64,000 nucleotides of DNA from Lunatimonas sp. (GCF_020832325.1 NZ_JAFIEU010000026.1:53483-117482), one strand, 5' to 3'; shown: positions 9,256-17,991, numbered from the stretch's first letter. Notes: a model not told the origin generated them from the sequence alone. Made by a program: numbers and translations.

Positions 9256-9291
9256 CAAATTTAATCGGTCTGACTGAAAAATAATTTCAGT
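9256..9291 (-). promoter_or_regulatory. Palindromic operator with adjacent minus-strand -7 box
   Basis: ACTGAAA at 9273-9279 and TTTCAGT at 9285-9291 form a perfect inverted repeat with a 5-nt spacer. On the minus strand the box TAAATTTG (9256-9263) follows 9 nt later, so the palindrome would sit over the -33 region of a promoter reading toward the 59-residue gene. The same 19-nt palindrome is found at 11643-11661 and 17582-17600. Confidence 0.5.
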
Positions 9292-9409
9292 GTAGCTTCA
9301 AGTTTTCTGTCAGCCTGTGAACTGATTTCTTAGGATTTTGCCTTCTTACGTGGTTTGAATAAAGCTTCCATTGTGACTTTTTATACCGATAACACCTCCA
9401 GTCACCTAC

Positions 9410-9417
9410 TATATTTG
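9410..9417 (+). promoter_or_regulatory. Probable -7 box of the SLC13 permease gene
   Basis: TATATTTG matches TAnnTTTG and lies 24 bp upstream of the ATG at 9442, giving a short leader of about 18 nt. Confidence 0.45.
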
Positions 9418-9441
9418 AAGTTCTATAGCTAACTTATACCG

Positions 9442-11238
9442 ATGGAATTGGACATTCAGATAGTGATTGTATTGGCGATCTTGGTAGCCACAGTTATCAT
9501 GATGGTATTTGAGATATTTCGCATCGATGTGGTTGCGATCATCACCATGCTTGCCTTGGGCTGGTCGGGTGTATTGACCCCGGATGAAATGCTCAAGGGC
9601 TTTTCGTCCAACGCCGTGATCTCTATGTTGGCGGTGATGATCTTGGGATATGGAGTCACAACAACCGGGGTAATGGAACGCTTTTCGGAGGCTGTGCTCA
9701 AGAAGGTAGGTAACGATAAAAACAAGATTATCGGATTCCTTGGGCTGTCCGTTGGCACCCTTTCTGCATTTATGCAAAATATCGGAGCTGCAGCCTTGTT
9801 TTTGCCCGGAACCTTGGATATATCCAGAAAGACCAAAATACCGGCCACCCAATTGATCATGCCGCTTGGCTTTGCAGCTATACTAGGTGGATCTTTGACC
9901 ATGGTTGGGTCAGGCCATTTGATCTTGATCAATGATCTGCTGAAAAATGCTTCCTTGGAACCGTATGCCCTATTTGCGGTCACGCCCGTCGGTGCCGTGT
10001 TGCTGATCGCAGGCATCGTATACTTTTTTCTATTGGGCAATTACATACTGCCCAAGGAGGGAAAAGGTGCAAAGAAAAAATCCGCTCAGGAAAAATTGAT
10101 TGAGACCTTGCGCCTTCCCAATAACCTCTGGTATTTTTCGATACAAGAGGGCAGCAGCCTAATCGGTAAGACCACGGAATCTTCCGGAATCTGGAAAGAT
10201 TTTCGGCTAAACCTCATCGCCCTAGCCGACGGAGAGGCTGTGGTATACGCACCTTGGAGGGAAACCGTTTTTGCCCAAGGGCAGATAATCGCCTTGTTAG
10301 GCTCAGAAAATGAAGCCAAAAAACTTGCGGAAATCTATGGCTTACAGGAAATCTTCCAACCCGGAATCTTTAACCGTCTCACTAAACCGGATGAATCGGG
10401 ATTTGCCGAGGTGATTGTCGGAACGGGATCGGAACTGATCGGTCAGACACTAAGGGACTTTGCCTTCCGGCGAAAATTTGCCCTAGAGCCCCTGATTTTA
10501 TTCAACAATGGAGAAGAAATCAAGGGTGATTTTTCCGATCATCGGTTTCGGAAGGGGGATACCTTGATAGTGTATGGGTTGTGGGATAATATAAGAAGTC
10601 TCAAAAGCCACACGGATTTCGTTCTGGCGACTCCCATAGAAGCCGAACCGAAGAATCAGTCCAAAGCGATTCCTGCATTGGCCAGTTTTGCGTTTGGGAT
10701 CGTGTTGACTTTCTTGGGAGTACCCATAGCATTGGCCTTTCTGACCGGTGCCATGACCATGATCCTTTCGAGGGTGATCACCATTCAACAAGCCTACGAT
10801 GCCATTGACTGGAAAGTGGTATTCTTGTTGGCAGGGTTGATTCCCTTGGGAATTGCCATGCAAAAATCCGGGGCCGCGTATTTCCTTGCCCAATACGTCA
10901 TGCAGCTGATTGAAGGGCAGTCGGTCCTGGTGCTATTAATTGCCATTACCGTGTTGAGCACGGTGTTCTCGCTCTTTATGTCCAATGTGGGGGCTGTGGT
11001 CGTGTTGGCACCTTTGGTGATCGGGATGGCCGAGATCGCCGGTTTGGATCCCAGACCTTTGGTGCTATTGGCAGCGGTTGGGGTTTCCAATTCCTTCCTG
11101 CTTCCCACCCATCAGGTAAATGCCCTGATGATATCGGCGGGAGGCTATCAAAACAAAGACTATATCAAAGCGGGAAGCGGGCTAACCTTGATCTTTGTGG
11201 TGCTTACGGTGACGGTATTTTACCTATTCTATATTTGA
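9442..11238 (+). CDS. SLC13 family permease with tandem TrkA-C domains
   Basis: A 598-residue inner-membrane transporter. The N-terminal third has about six hydrophobic segments with the repeat-type motif FMQNIGAAALFLP. Residues of about 205-390 form a soluble insert of two RCK/TrkA-C-like domains (GSSLIGKTTESSGIWKDFRL and GSELIGQTLRDFAFRRKFAL). The C-terminal third repeats the transport half, with FMSNVGAVVVLAPLVIG and a late FLLPTHQVNALM. The fold is that of DASS/SLC13 anion carriers driven by sodium or protons. Relatives carry sulfate, dicarboxylates or unknown anions, and the TrkA-C insert suggests gating by a small ligand. It appears to be monocistronic. Confidence 0.88.
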   Translation: MELDIQIVIVLAILVATVIMMVFEIFRIDVVAIITMLALGWSGVLTPDEMLKGFSSNAVISMLAVMILGYGVTTTGVMERFSEAVLKKVGNDKNKIIGFLGLSVGTLSAFMQNIGAAALFLPGTLDISRKTKIPATQLIMPLGFAAILGGSLTMVGSGHLILINDLLKNASLEPYALFAVTPVGAVLLIAGIVYFFLLGNYILPKEGKGAKKKSAQEKLIETLRLPNNLWYFSIQEGSSLIGKTTESSGIWKDFRLNLIALADGEAVVYAPWRETVFAQGQIIALLGSENEAKKLAEIYGLQEIFQPGIFNRLTKPDESGFAEVIVGTGSELIGQTLRDFAFRRKFALEPLILFNNGEEIKGDFSDHRFRKGDTLIVYGLWDNIRSLKSHTDFVLATPIEAEPKNQSKAIPALASFAFGIVLTFLGVPIALAFLTGAMTMILSRVITIQQAYDAIDWKVVFLLAGLIPLGIAMQKSGAAYFLAQYVMQLIEGQSVLVLLIAITVLSTVFSLFMSNVGAVVVLAPLVIGMAEIAGLDPRPLVLLAAVGVSNSFLLPTHQVNALMISAGGYQNKDYIKAGSGLTLIFVVLTVTVFYLFYI

Positions 11239-11325
11239 TCTCCTTTTGGGGAGGAATAAAAGGCTAACGCCAAAATAGAGGCCCTATTTCTGCACGCTTA
11301 GGGAAGCTATCAAGAAATTCATTTT

Positions 11326-11353
11326 GCCTAGGGGTACCTGAATACCCCTAGGC
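11326..11353. terminator. Perfect inverted repeat, possible terminator
   Basis: GCCTAGGGGTA (11326-11336) and TACCCCTAGGC (11343-11353) form an 11-bp perfect stem with a 6-nt loop, between the convergent permease gene and the 69-residue membrane protein gene. No strong T run follows on either strand, so a terminator is likely from position but not certain. Confidence 0.5.
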
Positions 11354-11361
11354 TTGAAGAT

Positions 11362-11571
11362 TTAGCCGGTTTCCTTTTTTCGGAAAGGCAAATACCGGAT
11401 CAGGCCGATCAGAAAGCTGATTGAAGTGGCAACGAAGGAAGAAAACACGATAAAGTCGGGTGATTCGGAGGTGATGTGGTATCCATTCCCCCGCCACAGG
11501 ATAAACACAATGGACAAACAGAATCCCAACATCACGCTGTAGAATGCCAACCACCTTTGTCTATTTTGCAT
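11362..11571 (-). CDS. Small two-helix membrane protein (69 aa)
   Basis: A 69-residue product with hydrophobic segments at about 8-25 and 42-60, a basic start (MQNRQRW) and a basic end (RYLPFRKKETG). The helices are linked by a polar loop (RGNGYHITSESPD). It is a plausible inner-membrane miniprotein of unrecognised family. The upstream region has a -33/-7-like pair (TTTG, then TACACTTG) and, further upstream, the shared palindrome at 11643-11661. The overlapping frame 11348-11554 is a shadow. Confidence 0.6.
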   Translation of the reverse strand: MQNRQRWLAFYSVMLGFCLSIVFILWRGNGYHITSESPDFIVFSSFVATSISFLIGLIRYLPFRKKETG

Positions 11572-11642
11572 CTTTTTAGGGGTTTAAATTTGTGAAAAAA
11601 CAAGTGTACAGATTGATCCCATTTACAAATCAAAAGGAGCTC

Positions 11643-11661
11643 AGTGAAATTTCATTTCAGT
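11643..11661. promoter_or_regulatory. Candidate operator upstream of the 69-residue gene
   Basis: AGTGAAA-TTTCA-TTTCAGT, 19 nt, is an inverted repeat with 6 of 7 pairs and a 5-nt spacer. It lies 72 bp upstream of the start at 11571 and just upstream of a -33-like TTTG, where an activator would bind. It has the same architecture as the sites at 9273 and 17582. Confidence 0.45.
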
Positions 11662-11772
11662 CTGGGATTTTTTTTAAGGTGTGGTCCGGCAAAATCAGAC
11701 GATGGTGGCAAAATGGTATTCAAAAAGGCATTTCCCAATTTCCCTAGCCTCGATGCAAGGCTCTTCTATCAC

Positions 11773-11943
11773 CCCTCCAGGGTTTAATCCACGGATTATC
11801 TATATTTTCTATAATACTGCCATCCCTTCGGGATTGAGGTATTATAGTATGTACCCTAATCCTTCCTAAACAATCGGTTTTTGTGATACCGGAAACGTGA
11901 CTGCATCGCGATGCCAAATCCCGAAGGGGTGATAGTATTGATA
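11773..11943. repeat. Dispersed palindromic repeats in inverted orientation
   Basis: Two related arms face each other: AATACTGCCATCCCTTCGGG (about 11814-11833) and, inverted, AATCCCGAAGGGGTGATAGT (about 11917-11936). A weaker third unit (CTATCACCCCTCCAGGG) lies at about 11766-11782. Units built on CCCTTCGGGAT are common intergenic palindromes in Bacteroidota chromosomes. They fill most of the 433-bp gap between 11571 and 12005, where no gene was seen. Confidence 0.6.
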
Positions 11944-12004
11944 CGCAAATTCGGACAGATCCACGCAGAAATCATACCTCCTATGTATATCTACCCGTCA
12001 CAGA

Positions 12005-14350
12005 CTATACGGTCACGCCCAGCCATTCTTCCAACAGCCACCTACAATTCAAAACCTTCTCCTGCAAATCTGTCGGCACGTAAAAATAATGGTTGGTGGC
12101 CTCAAAGCCGATTCGGGAGTCTTGCCGCTGAAGGGTAAACAGCCGTTTTGCCAAACGAATTTCATCCTCTAGAACCTCCTTTAAAAAAAGCTTAGCCTGC
12201 GGATCCCTATCCGTTTCCCAATCACCCCTTTTTTGGATAAACCGGCCCTGATTGGCCACCGATCGGTATAAAATGCTCACCGCCTCGGCAATGCGCATCT
12301 CTGCATTTAGTTCTTCGGCTGTCCATTCATCCAAGGCCATCCCCTCCGTCTTGCTCGTTAACTCCCGCAAGGGCTCCTCAAAACCCTCGGCTACCTTGTA
12401 AAGCTGTTGAATAAATACATCCGGCGGGTAAATGCCCCGCCATTTGTCTAAATCATCGTACCCCAGCCCCACCATGGTGGCCGAATAGCCGGTTGGCCTT
12501 GCCCAAAGTAGATTGGCCGGACCGGAATGTACTGGGGCATTATAGACGACACCAATATGATACGGAAACTCCCGAAATGCCGCGCTAAAGCCGTACCAGG
12601 CTTTCACCATCGCATCGGCAGCTGGGCCAAACCTTCTCTTGGCAACCTGCTGCATGGCCTCCCGAACCGAGATGCCCGGATCACTCCCTACCACCGATAC
12701 CACTTCCAAATTGGGCGACCCGGGGTAGCCTCCTAAGGTCCAACCCGTCATCAGACCCTTGATACCCGCATCCCGCAGGTTTACGGCATGTTGGGCTACG
12801 TTCTCCAAGGCCGGAACGTAGGGCAGGCCCCCACATTCCCAAGTAGTACCCGCCTGTATCTTGGCAAAGGCCTCCAATCCATGCTGCTGCGCAATCTCCC
12901 AATGGCGTTTGGCCCGGGGCCCTGGACCAACGGCTGAAATGGAGTACTCTCCCACGCTGGCCTGTACCCCTCCCCGCTCTATGGGGAGGTCCCACTCACT
13001 CACGCTCATCAAGGCCGTCTGTTTGGGCAACTGAGGCACAATGCCCGCTGCCCAGCCATCACGCCAGCCCCAATCCCAGGCGATAAGCCGTGGGCCGGAA
13101 CCCTCGAAACCTGGGCTAATGTTTTTGCGATGCGCCTCCAAGCCACGCTGTATGCCGGTTGCATAGAGGGTGTTCAGCTCGGCAATGACCGCCTCTGGTC
13201 CTCTCGGCCCACAACGCGGGCAGTCCATGCCCTGAAAATGCGACCAGCAGTGGGTAGGGTTTTCGGAGGCAGTGATGGAAAAAAAACCGGCGACATCGGG
13301 CACACGCTCCACCACACGAGCGATGGAATCCACGATATAGGTCTGCACCTCTGGCACACTGGTGCACAGGGCAGCACTATCTCCCCGCGTAACGCCTTTG
13401 AAGGACGGGTAGGTTTTGTAAAACGAAAGAGGTTGGTACCTGGGCTCGTTTAGGTATAGGTACATACCTATGCCATGCTTCCGGCACTTTTCCACCAGTC
13501 GGGCCAGGTTTTCCAATCGCTGCTCCCAGCCTTTGCTTAACGAGGGATCCCAGGGAAAGGGCGTAACCTTGCTCAGGACAATGTGAAGCCAAGTGCCGTC
13601 CAATCCCGCGGCCCCCATACGCTGCAGGTAACCCTCCGGAAAGGGATCTACCGCGCCATCGGCGAGGGGATCTCCGAAAAGTGTAAAATATCCATACCCG
13701 TATCGGGGTGAAAACCCCGAGGTTAGCGGCCTAGTCTGTCCGGCGGGCTTGGCAGAAAGCTGCCTTACAAAATCAAAAAGGGGCTCACCCGGACTGCTAT
13801 CGGCTACGGCAAAAGCTTCCCCGGAAATGCTCCGGATTTTTTCCAGCTTCTTCGCCACCTCCGCATCCATCCCTTTCCATCGAAGGGGCGGGCAATCGGG
13901 CTTAACGCTGCCCAATTTGATGTAGAGGAAGTCATCCTCCTGAAGGGTAAATTCCAAGTGCTCTGTGGTCCAGCCCAGCAATTCGGTCAACTGCTCTTTT
14001 GGAAGCAGGTGCCAGTTTCTGCGTATAACCGTGATATAACTGCGGTTCCACTGTTCTTGTGAAACAGGCTTATACCTAGGCAGGCCCATAGCTTCGGCAC
14101 AGGATTGCAGGTCTGCTTCTGAGCATCCTACTACCGCCTTCATTCTTTCCAACGGCACCAGGTTCCAGTTTCGCCACACGAAGGCATAGATGGGATGGGG
14201 AAAGTGAGGGAAAGCAACCGGAGGATTCGCATCTGCCATCGGATCTATTAAGGAAAAGGGCAATGCAGGTAGTATTGCGCCCGAGGCCAGCAAAGCCGAA
14301 GCGCCCAAAAAAGCTCTGCGGGAACGGTTAAAAGGCAGTTTCGAATCCAT
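12005..14350 (-). CDS. Tat-exported TIM-barrel-like protein, putative glycoside hydrolase
   Basis: A 781-residue protein beginning with a twin-arginine signal (NRSRRAFLGASALLASGAIL), so it is exported folded. The first 200 residues look like a helical or beta accessory region. About 215-560 have the look of a TIM barrel: GYFTLFGDPLAD, RKHGIGMYLYLNEPRYQP, CWSHFQGMDCPRC, LIAWDWGWRDGW and GLMTGWTLGGYPG. Asp, Glu and Trp residues at strand ends recall GH20-like or related barrels. A CPRC pair near 375 could be a disulfide or metal site. I cannot assign a CAZy family, so hydrolase activity is inferred from architecture only. It stands apart from the fucose locus and has no obvious partner gene. 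Confidence 0.7.
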   Translation of the reverse strand: MDSKLPFNRSRRAFLGASALLASGAILPALPFSLIDPMADANPPVAFPHFPHPIYAFVWRNWNLVPLERMKAVVGCSEADLQSCAEAMGLPRYKPVSQEQWNRSYITVIRRNWHLLPKEQLTELLGWTTEHLEFTLQEDDFLYIKLGSVKPDCPPLRWKGMDAEVAKKLEKIRSISGEAFAVADSSPGEPLFDFVRQLSAKPAGQTRPLTSGFSPRYGYGYFTLFGDPLADGAVDPFPEGYLQRMGAAGLDGTWLHIVLSKVTPFPWDPSLSKGWEQRLENLARLVEKCRKHGIGMYLYLNEPRYQPLSFYKTYPSFKGVTRGDSAALCTSVPEVQTYIVDSIARVVERVPDVAGFFSITASENPTHCWSHFQGMDCPRCGPRGPEAVIAELNTLYATGIQRGLEAHRKNISPGFEGSGPRLIAWDWGWRDGWAAGIVPQLPKQTALMSVSEWDLPIERGGVQASVGEYSISAVGPGPRAKRHWEIAQQHGLEAFAKIQAGTTWECGGLPYVPALENVAQHAVNLRDAGIKGLMTGWTLGGYPGSPNLEVVSVVGSDPGISVREAMQQVAKRRFGPAADAMVKAWYGFSAAFREFPYHIGVVYNAPVHSGPANLLWARPTGYSATMVGLGYDDLDKWRGIYPPDVFIQQLYKVAEGFEEPLRELTSKTEGMALDEWTAEELNAEMRIAEAVSILYRSVANQGRFIQKRGDWETDRDPQAKLFLKEVLEDEIRLAKRLFTLQRQDSRIGFEATNHYFYVPTDLQEKVLNCRWLLEEWLGVTV

Positions 14351-14395
14351 GGTATCTTGGGTTGGAGGTAATTGATCGGATCGTTTGCGACTGGT

Positions 14396-15772
14396 CTAGG
14401 AAAACAGCTTGGCGTACATCCCGTCCAGTTTGGTAAGGGGAATAATCTCAATATCGTATTTGTTGGCACTAAGGCCTTTGATGGCGTATTTGGATACCAT
14501 TATCTTTTTGAAACCCAGTTTGGCTGCTTCGGCGATGCGGCTTTCTACCCGGTTGATCGCACGGATCTCTCCCCCCAGCCCTACCTCACCTGCAAAGCAA
14601 ATGGACGGATCTACGGGAGTATCCTCGTAGGAGGATATCAATGATGCGCAAACGGCCAGATCCAAGCCGGGGTCGTCTACTCGGAGCCCTCCGGCAATGT
14701 TGAGAAATACGTCCTGTTGGCCCAAGCGCATACCGCCCCGCTTTTCCAATACGGCCAGCAGCATATTGAGCCGTTTGGCATCGTGCCCTGTGGAGCTGCG
14801 TTGGGGGGTACCGTAGGTGGCCGGACTGACGAGTGACTGGATTTCAATAAGCAAGGGGCGGTTTCCTTCCAGCATAGCCCCAATGGCTACGCCGTTCGAC
14901 TGTTCCTCCCGCTGAGTCATCAGGATCTCCGAGGGGTTGGTCACGGTGCGAAGGCCATCGGCATGCATCTCGTAGATCCCCAGCTCGTTGGTAGATCCAA
15001 AGCGGTTTTTGGAGGTGCGCAGGATGCGGTAGCTCAGGTGCCGATCCCCTTCAAACTGAAGCACCGTATCCACCATGTGTTCCAGTACTTTAGGCCCGGC
15101 GATGGTGCCGTCCTTGGTGATATGGCCTATCAGAAATACGGGGGTTCCGGTTTCTTTTGCAAATTTCATGATCTCGGCGGTACATTCCCGCACCTGACTC
15201 ACTGAGCCGGCGGCAGATTCCACGTGCTGACTATGCAAGGTTTGAATGGAATCGATGATCAGCAGGTCTGGGTTTAGCGCCTCCACCTGCTGGAAGATCT
15301 GCTGCGTATTGGTTTCCGCCAGGAGATAACAATTGTCCGAATGGGCTTCCATGCGCTCCGCACGCATCTTAATCTGTGTCTCACTTTCCTCGCCAGACAC
15401 ATACAGCACCTTGATTTGGTTAAGCATCAGCGCAATCTGTAGCAGGAGCGTAGACTTGCCGATCCCTGGCTCCCCGCCGATCAAAATCAGGGATCCCGGC
15501 ACAATGCCCGATCCCAATACCCGGTCCAACTCCGTATCTCCGGTTACCAAGCGGGGTTGCTCTTCAAATCGAATATCTTGGAGTCTGCGGGGTACCGCGG
15601 CTTTTTTGCTGACGGCTTGCCCTGTCTTCCAAGTACCCCTGCCGGTTTCTTCCTTTTGGACGATTTCCTCCACGTAGGTATTCCATTGCCCGCAGGAAGG
15701 GCATTTTCCCAGCCATTTGGGACTTTGTGCGCCACAGTTTTGACAGAAAAAAGTCGTTTTTACTTTTGCCAT
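14396..15772 (-). CDS. radA: DNA repair protein RadA
   Basis: A 458-residue protein with the full RadA layout: a four-Cys zinc finger (C10, C13, C24, C27), a RecA-like ATPase with Walker A GGEPGIGKST (about 99-108), the RadA-specific KNRFG motif near residue 255, and a C-terminal Lon-protease-like domain (about 290-450). RadA is a hexameric helicase that drives branch migration in recombinational repair. Length equals that of E. coli RadA (460). It is divergent from the dinB-like gene. Confidence 0.97.
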   Translation of the reverse strand: MAKVKTTFFCQNCGAQSPKWLGKCPSCGQWNTYVEEIVQKEETGRGTWKTGQAVSKKAAVPRRLQDIRFEEQPRLVTGDTELDRVLGSGIVPGSLILIGGEPGIGKSTLLLQIALMLNQIKVLYVSGEESETQIKMRAERMEAHSDNCYLLAETNTQQIFQQVEALNPDLLIIDSIQTLHSQHVESAAGSVSQVRECTAEIMKFAKETGTPVFLIGHITKDGTIAGPKVLEHMVDTVLQFEGDRHLSYRILRTSKNRFGSTNELGIYEMHADGLRTVTNPSEILMTQREEQSNGVAIGAMLEGNRPLLIEIQSLVSPATYGTPQRSSTGHDAKRLNMLLAVLEKRGGMRLGQQDVFLNIAGGLRVDDPGLDLAVCASLISSYEDTPVDPSICFAGEVGLGGEIRAINRVESRIAEAAKLGFKKIMVSKYAIKGLSANKYDIEIIPLTKLDGMYAKLFS

Positions 15773-15941
15773 AGATTTTGTTGGTTCGAGATAGCCGGCT
15801 CAATCTCAGTGAGCTGGCAAAAATGAAGTCGAAGAGAGGTTTAAAGATACAAGGAAAGATTAATATATTGGGTCGAAATTACGCGAAGTGCCGCACTGAG
15901 GGCGTAGTGAAAACTGTACCATGAAAAACGGCTATTAAAAA

Positions 15942-16403
15942 ATGTGGCTGACAATGGAATCCATGTTCAAAGACCTATTTGATTACACGCACAAAGCCAA
16001 TCAGCTCGTGATAACCGCGATGTTGGAGCATCGAGACGCACTTCCGGACAAAGCATTTGGGCTGTTGAATCATATACTTAACGCACATCAGATTTGGAAT
16101 TCCCGAATACAACCTGTCCAGCAACCATTTGGCGTGTGGGCGCGGCGGGAGTTGGATTGGGAGTCACAGATAGACCGGAATAATTATGCCTTTTCGATTT
16201 CACTTTTGGCCAGCATAGACCTCGAAAGCAGCGTAGTCTATACCAATTCGAAAGGACAAACGTTTGAAAATCGGGTGGCCGATATACTCTTTCATATCGT
16301 AAACCACTCCACCTACCACCGAGGACAGATCGCCACCCTCTTTCGGGAAAGTGGCCTGCAACCGGTGGTGACTGATTATATTATGCTAAAAAGAGGCAAC
16401 TAG
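15942..16403 (+). CDS. DinB family protein
   Basis: A 153-residue four-helix-bundle protein of the DinB/YfiT-like superfamily. The three metal-binding histidines are in place: His in LLNHILNAHQIW (about 43-50) and two in HIVNHSTYHRGQ (about 118-129). Family members are nickel- or zinc-dependent enzymes, some of them thiol transferases; the reaction here is unknown. The ATG at 15954 (MESMFKDL) is the more likely start than 15942. The gene ends 4 nt before the DUF1460 gene. Confidence 0.85.
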   Translation: MWLTMESMFKDLFDYTHKANQLVITAMLEHRDALPDKAFGLLNHILNAHQIWNSRIQPVQQPFGVWARRELDWESQIDRNNYAFSISLLASIDLESSVVYTNSKGQTFENRVADILFHIVNHSTYHRGQIATLFRESGLQPVVTDYIMLKRGN

Positions 16404-16407
16404 AACC

Positions 16408-17268
16408 ATGCAAGTAGTAAGCGTTTTATCGACTATTTTCTTCCTCCTAGTACTTGCTGTACCCGCACATTCGCAGACGGTATGCACACCCGAAAGCCGG
16501 GAGAGGCTGGAAAGCTTTTTGGAGCGCTTTTCGGAGGAAAATGTGCAAGATAAAAGCATCAATGACCTGCTGATGGAGATTGGAAGCTGGTTTTTGGGTA
16601 CTCCTTATGTAGAGAAGACACTGGAACTGCCCGGCCCGGAACGCCTGGTGGTTAACCTAGTAGGGCTGGACTGCACGACCTATCTGGAAACGGTACTGGC
16701 CTTGGCCAGAGTGGCGAAGCACGGCAAATTGGGCATGGAGGCCTATGAAAGGGAGCTTGAACGTATCCGCTATCAGCAGGGAATACTGGGAGAATACCCT
16801 TCCCGTCTGCATTACTTTACCGATTGGATCTACCAAAACGAACAGAAGGGCTTGGTGAGGGACATCACCCAGTCTATCGGGGGCCAACCCTACGAAAACA
16901 AACCCAGCTTTATGTCCTCCAATCCGAAATACTATGCTCAGTTAAGCCGGCCGGATTATGTAGAAGCGCTGGCCAAAGCAGAGCAGGCGATAGGTTCACG
17001 CAGCTATTTTTACATTCCGAAAGCCGACATACACCGGCACGAGAGACAGATCCGATCCGGGGACATGATTGCCATCACGACTACCATCCCCAATCTGGAT
17101 GTGGTGCATGTGGGTTTTGCCGTGGAGCGGGGCGGCCGTATCCACCTGATGCATGCGAGTCTTACCTCTAAGGAGGTGGAGATCTCCGCAAAAACGCTGC
17201 AGGAGTATCTAATGGGCAATAAGTCCCAGTCGGGAATTGTGGTTAGTAGAGCTGTTGATATGGATTAA
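16408..17268 (+). CDS. DUF1460 family secreted protein, N-acetylmuramoyl-L-alanine amidase-like
   Basis: A 286-residue protein with a signal peptide (AVPAHSQT). It has the DUF1460 core of the NlpC/P60-like fold: nucleophilic Cys in LVGLDCTTYLETVLAL (about 84-99), a mid-protein RIRYQQGILGEYPSRLHYFTDW block, and the His-containing DVVHVGFAVERGG (about 231-243). Characterised relatives in Bacteroides are peptidoglycan amidases. A role in cell-wall turnover, perhaps feeding the dipeptide epimerase pathway, is inferred. It follows the dinB-like gene by 4 nt, so the two are probably co-transcribed. Confidence 0.88.
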   Translation: MQVVSVLSTIFFLLVLAVPAHSQTVCTPESRERLESFLERFSEENVQDKSINDLLMEIGSWFLGTPYVEKTLELPGPERLVVNLVGLDCTTYLETVLALARVAKHGKLGMEAYERELERIRYQQGILGEYPSRLHYFTDWIYQNEQKGLVRDITQSIGGQPYENKPSFMSSNPKYYAQLSRPDYVEALAKAEQAIGSRSYFYIPKADIHRHERQIRSGDMIAITTTIPNLDVVHVGFAVERGGRIHLMHASLTSKEVEISAKTLQEYLMGNKSQSGIVVSRAVDMD

Positions 17269-17333
17269 AAAACGGGACCTTCAGTAACCCTCTCCAACAG
17301 CGTACCAAGCGATTCTTCCGCAATACATAAAGC

Positions 17334-17507
17334 TTAGCTCGGGATTTTTCCGCGTTGGGCTTTAATACCCTTATTCACCATAAAGGTACAGGCGAGAAAA
17401 GGCAAGCCGCTTAGGAGTAAGCGAAGGTCCTTCCAAACAATGCCGAGGAAAAGCGCTACCACGGCCATAACGCCAAAGGCTATTCTCAAAAGATGAAGCG
17501 TTTTCAT
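17334..17507 (-). CDS. Small two-helix membrane protein (57 aa)
   Basis: A short frame, ATG at 17507 to TAA at 17334-17336. The product starts MKTLHLLRIAFGVMAVVALF, has hydrophobic stretches at about 8-24 and 28-44, and ends basic (NKGIKAQRGKIPS). A TATCTTTG -7 box lies on the minus strand at 17530-17537, so the leader is only about 15 nt. The shared palindrome is 75 bp upstream of the start, between this gene and the divergent 63-residue gene. Function unknown. Confidence 0.6.
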   Translation of the reverse strand: MKTLHLLRIAFGVMAVVALFLGIVWKDLRLLLSGLPFLACTFMVNKGIKAQRGKIPS

Positions 17508-17529
17508 ATCGAATACCTAAGGTTTGGAA

Positions 17530-17537
17530 CAAAGATA
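17530..17537 (-). promoter_or_regulatory. Probable -7 box of the 57-residue gene
   Basis: Read on the minus strand, TATCTTTG matches TAnnTTTG and would start transcription near 17523, 16 nt before the ATG. The palindrome at 17582-17600 is centred about 57 bp upstream of this box, a position typical of activator sites. Confidence 0.45.
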
Positions 17538-17581
17538 TTGGAGCCCATTGGTTAATAAAAATTTTTGAAACTTTAGCCACC

Positions 17582-17600
17582 ACTGAAATTTTTATTCAGT
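17582..17600. promoter_or_regulatory. Candidate operator shared by two divergent small-protein genes
   Basis: ACTGAAA-TTTTT-ATTCAGT forms an inverted repeat with 6 of 7 pairs, extended by an outer C/G pair. It lies 75 bp from the minus-strand start at 17507 and 72 bp from the plus-strand start at 17672, almost exactly midway. It has the same 7-5-7 architecture as the sites at 9273 and 11643. Confidence 0.5.
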
Positions 17601-17671
17601 GAGGACCGATATTTTTACGCTTTAGATCTCTTTAATTCCATTTCGCAAACTTTCTTCGGCAGATTAGTATT

Positions 17672-17863
17672 ATGAAAGCGTATCGAATCTTCACTGTCTC
17701 CTATTACCTGGTGATAACCTGTGTAGCCTTGCTAACCGTAAACCTGCTGCTGGGGTGGCTTGCTGTACCCACGGCGTTGTTTCCCTCACTACTTGTTTTG
17801 CTTACGATTATGTTTGTAGCGGACGCCTATTTTCAGGGTAAGTTCCGAAAAAGCATGTTCTAG
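17672..17863 (+). CDS. Small two-helix membrane protein (63 aa)
   Basis: A 63-residue product starting MKAYRIFTVSYYLVITCVAL, with hydrophobic segments at about 8-29 and 32-50, the second ending in Asp, and a basic tail (QGKFRKSMF). It is divergent from the 57-residue gene, with the palindrome midway between them. A clear -7 box was not found. The similar size and topology of the 57-, 59-, 63- and 69-residue proteins suggests related roles, but their sequences are not clearly homologous. Function unknown. Confidence 0.55.
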   Translation: MKAYRIFTVSYYLVITCVALLTVNLLLGWLAVPTALFPSLLVLLTIMFVADAYFQGKFRKSMF

Positions 17864-17991
17864 GTGTCTCGCACTTCCCTACCGTTTTAGACTAGACTGT
17901 TAATCGGCGACCTATCCAGTATCTTAAAAACCCGGATTCGCAAGTTTTTTAAACTAGCCCGGTACTTTCAGTTTGCCTAATAGCTACCTTA

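Larger units (their letters stand above)
9086..9441. other. Divergent intergenic region, no certain gene
   Basis: This 356-bp stretch separates the minus-strand 59-residue gene from the plus-strand permease gene. It contains the palindrome at 9273-9291, a minus-strand -7 box at 9256-9263 and a plus-strand -7 box at 9410-9417. A 20-codon minus-strand frame at 9132-9194 is preceded by a good Shine-Dalgarno-like GGGAGGA. It might be a leader peptide in the long transcript of the 59-residue gene, but I could not support it further. Confidence 0.5.

Noticed and set aside
11681..12138. Open frames in the repeat region upstream of the Tat protein gene
   Set aside because: They translate the palindromic CCCTTCGGGAT repeats or run antisense into the Tat protein gene.
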